This document shows positions 1-6,842 of a DNA stretch of 61,571 bases, in pieces. The position numbers and the translations under genes were made by a program. The notes beneath the pieces are model-generated. The model was given only the letters and a program-made list of their open reading frames with translations. It was not told the origin of the DNA and did not search any database. Each line of letters begins with the position of its first letter. Positions within the stretch are counted from its first letter, which is position 1. Source of the DNA: Comamonadaceae bacterium CD01 (GTDB lineage Bacteria; Pseudomonadota; Gammaproteobacteria; Burkholderiales; Burkholderiaceae_C); NCBI GenBank assembly GCA_002894305.1, contig PGEI01000007.1:1-61571 (forward strand), written 5' to 3'.

Positions 1-58
1 GCAGGTCGGTGCCAATGTTGCCCGGGCCGATCAGGGCGCATTTGATTTTCTTGCTCAT
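1..58 (-). CDS. dmpF: Acetaldehyde dehydrogenase (acylating), N-terminus only
   Basis: Only the first 19 codons lie in the window, reading MSKKIKCALIGPGNIGTDL, and the gene runs off the left edge. The GPGNIGTDL glycine-rich nucleotide-binding start is typical of DmpF/MhpF/BphJ, which converts acetaldehyde, NAD+ and CoA to acetyl-CoA together with a 4-hydroxy-2-oxovalerate aldolase (DmpG). It follows dmpE by 14 bases, so it belongs to the same meta-cleavage operon. The aldolase and tautomerase genes are expected just beyond the edge. The call rests on the short N-terminus plus context. Confidence 0.85.
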   Translation of the reverse strand, partial: MSKKIKCALIGPGNIGTDL

Positions 59-72
59 GGTGTTTCCTTGTT

Positions 73-855
73 TCAGATGAAGCGCACCGAGCAGCCGCCG
101 ATGCCGCCAATCGTCACGCGCAGGTTGTCGCCGGCCTGGACTGGGATCATGATGCCGAGCGACCCCGACAGCACGACCTCACCGGCCTCCAGCGCAATGC
201 CCAACGCGCCCAGCGTGTTGGCCAGCCAGGCGACGGCGTTGGCCGGATGGCCCAGGGCAGCTGCGCCCGCGCCGGTGGCGACGATGTCGCCGTTCTTCTC
301 CAGCACCATGCCGCAGGTGCCCAAGTCCACGTCGCGCGGATCGACCAGGCGGTCGCCGAGCACGAAGACGCCGCACGAGGCGTTGTCGGCCACGGTGTCT
401 GCAATCTTGATCTTCCAGTCACGGATGCGCGAGTCGACGATCTCGAAGCAGGCCATCACGCCTTCGGTGGCGGCCAGCACGTCGGCGACGGTCACGCCCG
501 GGCCCTGCAGGGTTTTCTTGAGCACGAAGGCGATCTCGCCTTCGGCCTTGGGCTGGATCAGGCGCTGCATCGGGATGGCCTCGCCCTCGTTGTAGACCAT
601 GGCGTCGGTCAACCAGCCGAAGTCGGGCTGGTACACGCCCAGCATGTCCATCACGGCCTGGCTGGTCACGCCGATCTTCTTGCCGACGACCTTCTCGCCC
701 GCGCCCAGGCGGCGCGCCATCAGGCGCTGCTGCACCGCGTAGGCGTCGTCCACCGTCATGTCCGGATGCTGCTCGGTCAGCGGCGCCAGCATGCGGCCCC
801 CTGTCAGCGCGTCGTACAGCTGGTCGCCCAGCGCATCAATCTGTGTCTGCTGCAT
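73..855 (-). CDS. dmpE: 2-oxopent-4-enoate hydratase
   Basis: This 260-residue protein has the length and N-terminal pattern of DmpE/MhpD hydratases of the fumarylacetoacetate hydrolase-like fold. These add water to 2-oxopent-4-enoate to give 4-hydroxy-2-oxovalerate, using a divalent metal, in the cytoplasm. Family landmarks visible are the GKKIGVTS segment near residue 60, the KAEGEIAFVL metal-binding segment near residue 103 and the VLSGSLG segment near residue 230. The start is the ATG preceded by an AAGGAA ribosome site. It lies 31 bases after dmpC and 14 before dmpF, clearly in one operon. No hydrolase gene (dmpD) separates it from dmpC, unlike the Pseudomonas dmp order. Confidence 0.93.
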   Translation of the reverse strand: MQQTQIDALGDQLYDALTGGRMLAPLTEQHPDMTVDDAYAVQQRLMARRLGAGEKVVGKKIGVTSQAVMDMLGVYQPDFGWLTDAMVYNEGEAIPMQRLIQPKAEGEIAFVLKKTLQGPGVTVADVLAATEGVMACFEIVDSRIRDWKIKIADTVADNASCGVFVLGDRLVDPRDVDLGTCGMVLEKNGDIVATGAGAAALGHPANAVAWLANTLGALGIALEAGEVVLSGSLGIMIPVQAGDNLRVTIGGIGGCSVRFI

Positions 856-886
856 TTCGTTCCTTGTCGTCCATGTGAGCGCGCGC

Positions 887-2347
887 TCAGAACTTCACCA
901 TCACGTTGCGCAGCTCGGTGTAGAACTCCAGCGAGTGCACACCACCCTCGCGGCCAATGCCCGACTGCTTGGAGCCGCCAAACGGCGTGCGCAGGTCACG
1001 CAGGAACCAGCAGTTGATCCAGCACAGGCCGACCTCGATCTTCTGCGCCAGGCGGTTGGCGCGGCCGATGTCCTGGGTGAACACCGCCGTGGCCAGGCCG
1101 TAGCGGTTGGCGTTGACCTTGGCCAAGACTTCATCCTCAGCGTCGAAGGGGCTGATGTGGCAGCAGGGGCCGAAGATTTCCTCGGTGATGACGCTGGCGG
1201 TCTCGGGCAGGCCGGTCCAGATGGTGGGCTGCACCCAGGAGCCGCCCTTGAGCGCCTCGGGCATGTCGGGCACGCCGCCGCCGGTGACCACGGTGGCGCC
1301 CTCTTCGGCCGCCTTTTTGTAGAAGCCCAGCACTTTGGCCTGGTGCTCCTTGCTGATCACCGGGCCGATCTTGGTCGCCTTGTCATAGGGGTCGCCCGGC
1401 ACCATGGACTCGGCGCGCTCCTTGAGCGCTGCGACCAGCTTGTCGAAGATCGGGCGCTCGACGTAGACGCGCTCGGTGCCCAGGCACACCTGGCCGGCGT
1501 TCTCGAAGCACGAGCGGGTCAGCGTGTCGACGGTGTTCTGGAAGTCGCAGTCGGCAAACACGACGGCCGCGTTCTTGCCCCCCATCTCCATCGACACCGG
1601 GCGCACGCCGTTGGCAGCCGCCTTCATGATGGCCGCGCCGGTGCTGGTCTCGCCGGTGAAGGTGATGCCGTCGACGTCGGGGTGGCTGGTGAGGAATTCA
1701 CCGGCCGAGTCCGGCCCGAAGCCGTGCACCACGTTGTAGACGCCCTTGGGCATGCCCACCGCATTCATCACCTCGCCCAGCAGCGCGGTGGTGGCGGGCG
1801 TCTCCTCGCTGGGTTTGACGACCACGGTGTTGCCGCAGGCCAGAGCCGGGCCGACCTTCCAGGTCATCAAGAGCAGCGGCAGGTTCCACGGGCTGACCAC
1901 GGCGATCACGCCGCGCGGCACGCGCACGCCGTAGGAGAGGGCCGTCTTGCCGTCGGGCGTGCGCATGTTGAACGACTCGGTCGACACGCTCTTGATGGTC
2001 TCGGTGAAGACCTGGAAGTTGGCCGCGCCGCGTGGAATGTCGACCTGCGAGGCCAGGTGATGGGGCTTGCCGGTGTCGGCAATCTCGGCCTGCAGGAAGT
2101 CGTCGAAGCGGCGGTTGATCTCGGCCACTACCGCATCGAGCAGCTTGCAGCGCTCCGCGACCGACAGGCGGCCCCATTCGCCGTTCAGCGCCGCCTTGGC
2201 GGCGGCCACTGCCGCGTCGACCTCGGCGCGCCCGGCCTCGTGAACCTTGCCGATCAGCTGTCCGTTGATCGGGTTGAAGTTGTCGAACGTGCGCCCCGAA
2301 GCGCTCTTGACGTACTCGCCGTTGATGAAGTGGAGAAACTCTTTCAT
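887..2347 (-). CDS. dmpC: 2-hydroxymuconic semialdehyde dehydrogenase
   Basis: NAD+-dependent aldehyde dehydrogenase of 486 residues, the same length as Pseudomonas DmpC. It oxidises the catechol ring-fission product 2-hydroxymuconic semialdehyde to 2-hydroxymuconate (the oxalocrotonate branch). Aldehyde dehydrogenase catalytic residues are all present: Asn155 in SPWNLPLL, Glu254 in EMGGKN and the nucleophile Cys288 in GQVCLG. A TTG seven codons upstream extends the frame, but the ATG at MKEFLHFINGEY matches the family N-terminus and is preferred. It is in the meta-cleavage operon between the MetA-type outer-membrane protein gene and dmpE. With no dmpD present, this is the only visible route from the semialdehyde. 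Confidence 0.93.
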   Translation of the reverse strand: MKEFLHFINGEYVKSASGRTFDNFNPINGQLIGKVHEAGRAEVDAAVAAAKAALNGEWGRLSVAERCKLLDAVVAEINRRFDDFLQAEIADTGKPHHLASQVDIPRGAANFQVFTETIKSVSTESFNMRTPDGKTALSYGVRVPRGVIAVVSPWNLPLLLMTWKVGPALACGNTVVVKPSEETPATTALLGEVMNAVGMPKGVYNVVHGFGPDSAGEFLTSHPDVDGITFTGETSTGAAIMKAAANGVRPVSMEMGGKNAAVVFADCDFQNTVDTLTRSCFENAGQVCLGTERVYVERPIFDKLVAALKERAESMVPGDPYDKATKIGPVISKEHQAKVLGFYKKAAEEGATVVTGGGVPDMPEALKGGSWVQPTIWTGLPETASVITEEIFGPCCHISPFDAEDEVLAKVNANRYGLATAVFTQDIGRANRLAQKIEVGLCWINCWFLRDLRTPFGGSKQSGIGREGGVHSLEFYTELRNVMVKF

Positions 2348-2410
2348 TTCACTGCCTTTGCCATTCAAAACCTGCCATTTGCCGGCCGCACCGCGGCCGG
2401 ACTCACTCAG

Positions 2411-3280
2411 CTAGAACGCCTTGACCAAAGTAAAGCGAACCAGCTGCCCCTTGGTGCTGTTGCGAACGCCAAACTCCTTGTAGGCGGCGCCCTTCAGGAA
2501 CACGCCTGCACCGGGAATGGGGTAGACCAGCTCGGCGCCCAGCGCGTGACGGCGCGCGCGGTCGGTCGTCGCACCAAGGCCGCTGTCGTCGCTGGTCTGC
2601 CACTGGCTGTAGCCCACGACGCCAGCCTGAAAGCTGCCAAACGACTTGCCCAGGCCCCACTCCACGGTCAGCTGCTGGCCGGGGCGAAAGCCGTTGTTCC
2701 TGCTGTTGAACTCATAGCGCATCAGGGCCGAGCCGGAGACGGTTTTGGCCGTGTCGAAGTAATAGGTCAGGCCGCCGGTGAGCATGGTGCTTCTGAAGCC
2801 CTTGCCGGGTGAGGCCGGGTGGCTGTCGCTGGCGTTGTCCAGCCACAGGCCGGCGGCGGCGACGGCATCCCATTGCTGGCCATGCCAGCCCAGCACCAGC
2901 GGGCCCAGATACACGTCGCCCACGCCCGAGCGCGACTCGGAAATGCCCGCCGCGTTGAAGGTCAGCGAGGTGCGCATGACCGGCACGATGGCCTCCATGC
3001 CGTAGTCCGCACCCAGCAGCTTGTAGTTGGTGACCCAGACGAAGCGGTTGGCCAGCGCGGTCACCGTGCCCGTGTTGTGGCCGGGCACCGTGCTGCTGCC
3101 CGGCGCGCGCAGGCTGTCGATGTTGTAGTTGACCAGATAGCCCAGGTAGTAGACGCCCGCAGGCGGCACGCTCGATCCCTGGATGCCTTCGACGCCAGGA
3201 ACATAGTGGCCGTCGGCGTGCGCTGCGGCAGCCGTCAACAGCGCCAGCGCAGCGGCTCCGGCAATGGGGGGCAGTCTCAT
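2411..3280 (-). CDS. MetA-type outer-membrane protein of phenol degradation
   Basis: The 289-residue product begins with a clear Sec signal peptide (MRLPPIAG, then an Ala/Leu-rich core ending AHADG). It continues as alternating hydrophobic/polar strands with an aromatic start (GHYVPGVEGI), and ends in VRFTLVKAF with a C-terminal phenylalanine typical of outer-membrane beta-barrels. It resembles the family annotated as 'phenol degradation protein meta' (Phenol_MetA_deg), porin-like proteins encoded in aromatic catabolic operons and thought to aid substrate uptake. The in-frame upstream extension overlaps the GlcG-like gene and would bury the signal peptide, so the MRLPPIAG start is chosen. Family membership is recognised; the transported compound is inference. 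Confidence 0.82.
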   Translation of the reverse strand: MRLPPIAGAAALALLTAAAAHADGHYVPGVEGIQGSSVPPAGVYYLGYLVNYNIDSLRAPGSSTVPGHNTGTVTALANRFVWVTNYKLLGADYGMEAIVPVMRTSLTFNAAGISESRSGVGDVYLGPLVLGWHGQQWDAVAAAGLWLDNASDSHPASPGKGFRSTMLTGGLTYYFDTAKTVSGSALMRYEFNSRNNGFRPGQQLTVEWGLGKSFGSFQAGVVGYSQWQTSDDSGLGATTDRARRHALGAELVYPIPGAGVFLKGAAYKEFGVRNSTKGQLVRFTLVKAF

Positions 3281-3314
3281 TGTTTTTCCTTGGTATGCGG
3301 CTGCAGTCAGCAGC

Positions 3315-3749
3315 TCAAGCTTCATCCAGTCCCAGCGCCTGCAGCGCGGCGCGGGCGCATTCCTCGTCCTGCTGCGCACTGCCGCCCGACACGCCTATGC
3401 CGCCGATCAGCACACCGCCCTCGCGCACCGGCAGGCCGCCGCCGAAGACCACGTTGCGCGGGCGCACCGGCATGCCCAGGCGCAGCGCGTCGTCGCCCTG
3501 CAGCATGCCGGCCCACTGCGCGGTGGCAAAGCCGAAGCCGGCTGCGGTGTAGGCCTTGTCGATGGCAATGTCCACCGAGTGCAGAAAGGCGCCGGGCATG
3601 CGCAAAAAGGCGGCCAGCACGCCGGACGCATCAGTCACCGCGGCGTTGATGCGTATGCCCAGCTCGCCCGCCCGGGCGACGGCAGCGGCCACTGCCGCGT
3701 GCGCCGCCTCGGCGGTGATGACGCGCTGCTCGATGCTGTGGCCCGCCAT
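3315..3749 (-). CDS. GlcG/HbpS-like (DUF336) protein
   Basis: A 144-residue protein of the GlcG/HbpS family. Signs are the EAAHAAVAAAVARAGELG helix, the VTDASGVLAAFLRMPGA strand, a K-YTA segment (DKAYTAAGFGF) and the glycine-rich C-terminal GGLPVREGGVLIGGIGVSGG. Members are small cytoplasmic or secreted proteins, some heme-binding. Their genes often accompany catechol meta-cleavage and glycolate genes, without a settled role. Its ATG shares one base with the stop codon of catechol 2,3-dioxygenase (TGATG), so translation is likely coupled to that enzyme. A helper role such as protecting or reactivating the dioxygenase is possible but unproven. Confidence 0.85.
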   Translation of the reverse strand: MAGHSIEQRVITAEAAHAAVAAAVARAGELGIRINAAVTDASGVLAAFLRMPGAFLHSVDIAIDKAYTAAGFGFATAQWAGMLQGDDALRLGMPVRPRNVVFGGGLPVREGGVLIGGIGVSGGSAQQDEECARAALQALGLDEA

Positions 3750-4675
3750 CAGGTCACCACGCTCAGGAAGGCGTCGTTCAACTCACGATCGTGATAGAAG
3801 ATGCCAGCGCCGACCTCGTCCCAGGTCCAGGTGATGGGCTGCATGTCGGGGTAGTGGTCGTAGCCGCCGCTGAAGGTCTCCAGGCGGTTGCCCGAGGGCT
3901 CGAAGAAGTAAATCGTCGTGCCGTTGGTGATGCCGTGGCGCGTGGGGCCGATGTCCAGCGGGACGCGGTTCTTGCTCATGATGTCGGCGGCGCGCAGCAC
4001 CTGCTCCCAACTGCCCAACTGGAACGACACATGGTGCAGCTTGTCCTTCTCGCCATGGCGCACGATGGCGATATCGTGCGCCTTGGCGCTGCAGGTCAGC
4101 CACACGGCCAGATCGGTCTCGCCGTCTTCCAGCTTCACGCGCTCGACCAGGGTGAAGCCCAGCACGTTGATGAACAGGTCGCGCGCGCCTTCCAGGTCGT
4201 CGCCGTAGATCAGGCAGTGGTCCAGCCGGATCGGCGTGATGCCGGGCTGGTCGATCACGTCCACATCCGGGTTGGTGCAGCCCGTGGCGTTGCCGACGGC
4301 CGTCTTCTCGGCGTACAGCTCGATCGTATGGCCAGTCGGAATCTTGAAGCGCACGCGCTCGCCGGTCTCCAGCAGGTCACCGGCGGGCATGCGCTCGGTT
4401 GCCACGCCGTAGGCCTGCAGCTTCTTCTCGAAGTCGTCCAGCGTGGCCTTGTCCTGCACCTTGAAGCCGAAGAAGTCCATGCCCGCCTGGTCGGCCTGGC
4501 GCAGGATGATGCTGTTGTGGTCGCGCTCGGCGCGGGTCTTGAAATAGGCACGGCCCTGGGCGTCGCGCCCCATGGGCTTGAGGCCCATCACGTCCGTGTA
4601 CCACTTGATCGACTCTTCCAGATCCAGCACGCGGATCTGCGCGTGACCTGGACGCAAAACACCTGTCATTGCCAT
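3749..4675 (-). CDS. dmpB: Catechol 2,3-dioxygenase
   Basis: Extradiol ring-cleavage enzyme of 308 residues, converting catechol and O2 to 2-hydroxymuconic semialdehyde with non-heme Fe(II). It closely follows the XylE/DmpB layout: RPGHAQIRVLD at the N-terminus, then the second vicinal-oxygen-chelate domain. The iron ligands are recognisable as His153 in RLDHCLIYGDD, the His214/215 pair in KLHHVSF and Glu266 in GNRLETF. His250-region GPTRHGIT and FYHDRELN near the C-terminus are also family signatures. It lies 12 bases after the ferredoxin gene, which in related clusters encodes the protein that re-reduces inactivated iron in this enzyme. It overlaps the next gene by one base. Confidence 0.97.
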   Translation of the reverse strand: MAMTGVLRPGHAQIRVLDLEESIKWYTDVMGLKPMGRDAQGRAYFKTRAERDHNSIILRQADQAGMDFFGFKVQDKATLDDFEKKLQAYGVATERMPAGDLLETGERVRFKIPTGHTIELYAEKTAVGNATGCTNPDVDVIDQPGITPIRLDHCLIYGDDLEGARDLFINVLGFTLVERVKLEDGETDLAVWLTCSAKAHDIAIVRHGEKDKLHHVSFQLGSWEQVLRAADIMSKNRVPLDIGPTRHGITNGTTIYFFEPSGNRLETFSGGYDHYPDMQPITWTWDEVGAGIFYHDRELNDAFLSVVT

Positions 4676-4687
4676 GGTTTGTCTCCT

Positions 4688-5038
4688 TTAGATTGCCTGG
4701 CTCATGGGTTGAGGGGAAAAGGGCGCCGCTGTCTGGCGGCATACGTTTTTCTTCATTGCACCGACAACCTGCAAGCGCAGGTCGCTGGCGGGATAGATGC
4801 GGCAGGACAGCACGCAGCCCGCGGCCTCCTCGTCGGCGCTGACGTGGGCACGACTCATCACGCGCTTGGAGTACACGCCTTCGAGCACCTGCACCTTGCA
4901 CACCCCACAGCCGCCCTGGCGGCAGCCCACGGGAATGCCTTTCTTGCCCAGCGCCGTCATGCCTTCGAGCACGGAACGCGTATCGAGCGCGGCGTAGTGC
5001 TCGCCGGTGTCTTCGATATGAACAATGAATTTCTGCAT
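4688..5038 (-). CDS. dmpQ: Plant-type [2Fe-2S] ferredoxin (DmpQ/XylT-like)
   Basis: A 116-residue ferredoxin with the plant-type cluster motif: Cys39, Cys44 and Cys47 in CRQGGCGVC, and a distal cysteine (Cys79 in VLSC). XylT and DmpQ reduce oxidised, inactive catechol 2,3-dioxygenase, and the gene directly precedes that enzyme here. It is the first gene of the lower-pathway operon. A probable promoter region with a LysR-type site lies in the 150 bases upstream. Unlike the Pseudomonas dmp cluster, it is separated from dmpP by a LysR gene and a small membrane-protein gene, so its expression can differ from that of phenol hydroxylase. Confidence 0.93.
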   Translation of the reverse strand: MQKFIVHIEDTGEHYAALDTRSVLEGMTALGKKGIPVGCRQGGCGVCKVQVLEGVYSKRVMSRAHVSADEEAAGCVLSCRIYPASDLRLQVVGAMKKNVCRQTAAPFSPQPMSQAI

Positions 5039-5145
5039 GGTCTTGTCTCCTTTGCGGCGCCCTCTTTGTCGGGATGCCTGCGGATCAGGGGGTAACGATA
5101 GAAACGGATGTCGTTACCGTCCAATACTGTTTTTCCCCAAACTCA

Positions 5146-5160
5146 ATACCGTTCCAGCAT
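5146..5160. promoter_or_regulatory. Candidate LysR-type binding site upstream of the ferredoxin operon
   Basis: Reads ATAC-N7-GCAT, one base from the ATAC-N7-GTAT consensus known for CatM/BenM-type regulators. It lies about 110 bases upstream of the dmpQ start codon, a normal distance for an activator site. It is embedded in the 10-mer CTCAATACCG, repeated exactly at 5824-5833 upstream of the LysR gene. A further CCAATACTG lies 22 bases away. Binding is inferred, not shown. Confidence 0.45.
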
Positions 5161-5191
5161 GAACAAAGCCCGCCACCGTGCGATGGGCGTT

Positions 5192-5755
5192 TCACGCCCC
5201 GGCGTGCAGCCACGGGTGCAGCCAGCGCGCCAGGCGCGGCACCAGATGCCAATCGGCCAGCAGCGGCGCCACGGTCAGGAACAGCAGCAGCACGGTGGGG
5301 AAGATGCCCAGCCAGGTGACGCACGCCACCTTCCAGCACAGGTGCGCCGTGCGGGTGGTGCCGTCGGGCGCGGCAAACCAGTAGTCCAGCCCCGTCACGC
5401 GCTGCAATTGCTGCGCACCCACGGTGTGCGGCAGCACCCGCTGCAGCCAGTGTGCGCGCTCTGGCGAGTTCTGCCATGCGGCCAGATGGGCCTCGGTGTC
5501 GAAGGCGAACACCACGTGGCAGAGCAGCGGCTCCTCGCTGTCGCCAGCCTCGTCCGGCGGCACGACCTGGCCACCCAGGTGACCAGGAAACTCCTGCGCC
5601 GCGGCCAGCATGCCGCGCATGGCTGCCTCGAAGCCGACCACCGCCGCTGGCAGGACACGACGCGCGATCAGCACCGTGACGGCGCACGGCGGGGTTGTCG
5701 CGGGTGCAGCCGGTGCGGCCTGCGTCTGGTTGTCGGTCGGAGAAGAGGCGTCCAT
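5192..5755 (-). CDS. Antibiotic-biosynthesis-monooxygenase-like protein with C-terminal membrane segment
   Basis: The 187-residue product has a polar Ala/Thr-rich N-terminus, then a ferredoxin-like ABM domain (VTVLIARRVLPAAVVGFEAAM, later CHVVFAFDTEAHLAAWQNSPER) and a DYWF segment. It ends in a strongly hydrophobic stretch (VTWLGIFPTVLLLFLTVAPLL) that should anchor it in the inner membrane. It resembles the two-part ABM/transmembrane family found mainly as hypothetical proteins. The start at MDASSP is preferred over an upstream in-frame ATG, which would run towards the LysR promoter. It is divergent from the LysR gene and lies between the upper and lower phenol operons. No function in phenol metabolism is established for this family. 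Confidence 0.7.
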   Translation of the reverse strand: MDASSPTDNQTQAAPAAPATTPPCAVTVLIARRVLPAAVVGFEAAMRGMLAAAQEFPGHLGGQVVPPDEAGDSEEPLLCHVVFAFDTEAHLAAWQNSPERAHWLQRVLPHTVGAQQLQRVTGLDYWFAAPDGTTRTAHLCWKVACVTWLGIFPTVLLLFLTVAPLLADWHLVPRLARWLHPWLHAGA

Positions 5756-5859
5756 CTGGCTGGCTGTCCGTGAAAAACGCCGCAGCGTGGCAACTGGGGA
5801 TGGCGGCAACGATAGGCGATGCGCTCAATACCGACCAACACCATTTTTTGGCAATCTCG

Positions 5860-5874
5860 ATACCATCGCCGTAT
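5860..5874. promoter_or_regulatory. Candidate LysR-type operator between the ABM gene and the LysR gene
   Basis: A perfect ATAC-N7-GTAT dyad, the recognition core of CatM/BenM-type regulators, lies 23 bases before the LysR start codon. A weak -35 (TTGGCA, 5848-5853) and a -10-like TATGCA (5872-5877) overlap it. The same site lies about 105 bases upstream of the divergent ABM gene. That is the classic LysR arrangement of autoregulation plus divergent control. Related CTCAATACCG lies at 5824-5833. Confidence 0.5.
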
Positions 5875-5897
5875 GCAATTGCGAAGGAGAGCCCCCC

Positions 5898-6812
5898 ATG
5901 GACTTGCGTGACATGCGCCTGTTTCTCGCCGTGGCCGAGGAGGGCCACATCGGCCGCGCCGCCGCGCGCCTGCACTTGTCGCAGCCGCCGCTGACGCGCC
6001 ACATCCAGGCGCTGGAGGAAAAGCTGGGCGTGCCGCTGTTCATCCGCACGCCCAAGGGCATGCAGCTGACCGAGGCCGGCCACACGCTGCTGCAGGAGGT
6101 GCCCAACCTGCTGGAGCTGGCGCACCAGGCCGCCGAGCGCACGCGCCTGGCGGGCCAGGGGCTGATCGGGCGGCTGGACGTGGGCCTGTTCGGCTCGGGC
6201 GTGCTGGACGTGATTCCACGCATGCTGGCGCGCTTTCACAAGGCGCGGCCCAACGTGAAGATCGTGCTGCACAACCTGACCAAGGACGCGCAGATCCAGG
6301 CGCTGCGCGAACGGCGCATCACCGTGGGCTTCAACCGCCTGGTGCCGCCCGAGAGCGACATCTGCACCGAGACGGTGCTGCGCGAGCCTCTGATGGTGGC
6401 CGTTGCCGACTCCCACCCGCTGGCCGTGCTGCCCTCGCTGTGCCTGCGGGATCTGGCCGGCGTGCCGATCATCCTCTACCCCAACGTGCCCATGCGCGGC
6501 CTGGCGCAGGAAATTACCGATGCCTTCCACGCCGAGGGCGTGCCGCTGCGGGTGGAGCAGGAGGTGGAGGACGTGCTCACCGCCATCGCGCTGGTGTCGG
6601 CCGGTTTTGGCGCGGCCATCACCACGCAGTCGGCGTCCAACCTGCGCCTGCCGGGGGTGGCGTTTCGCCCGCTGCACAGCACTCAGCTCAAGGATCTGGA
6701 GCTCAGCTGCCTGTACCGCAGGGGCGACCCGTCGCCCGCGCTGGCGGCCTTTCTGGAGGTGGTGCATGCGTTTGCCGCCAGTTCCCGCGGGCGCAAAGGC
6801 CACGCGGTTTGA
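5898..6812 (+). CDS. LysR-type transcriptional regulator (AphT-like)
   Basis: A 304-residue LysR regulator. The N-terminal winged helix-turn-helix (residues 1-60, MRLFLAVAEEGHIGRAAARL then LSQPPLTRHIQALEEKLG) is of the CatM/BenM/CbnR type. The rest is a periplasmic-binding-protein-like inducer domain. The ATG follows a good GAAGGAGA ribosome site; the longer open frame upstream lacks one. It is divergent from the ABM gene and convergent with dmpP, 30 bases apart. Comamonas phenol clusters carry a LysR gene (aphT) controlling the catechol meta pathway, and the position here fits that. Candidate operators with the CatM-type ATAC-N7-GTAT core lie upstream of this gene and of dmpQ. The inducer is unknown, perhaps a muconic semialdehyde-type intermediate. 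Confidence 0.9.
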   Translation: MDLRDMRLFLAVAEEGHIGRAAARLHLSQPPLTRHIQALEEKLGVPLFIRTPKGMQLTEAGHTLLQEVPNLLELAHQAAERTRLAGQGLIGRLDVGLFGSGVLDVIPRMLARFHKARPNVKIVLHNLTKDAQIQALRERRITVGFNRLVPPESDICTETVLREPLMVAVADSHPLAVLPSLCLRDLAGVPIILYPNVPMRGLAQEITDAFHAEGVPLRVEQEVEDVLTAIALVSAGFGAAITTQSASNLRLPGVAFRPLHSTQLKDLELSCLYRRGDPSPALAAFLEVVHAFAASSRGRKGHAV

Positions 6813-6842
6813 GCATCGGTATGGGGGCCGTCCACGCATCGT

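Noticed and set aside
758-2812. Long open frame of 684 codons on the plus strand opposite dmpC and the porin-like gene
   Set aside because: It is the antisense shadow of recognised minus-strand genes. Its product is rich in His, Arg, Ala and Gly with no domain; such frames are usual in DNA of this GC content.
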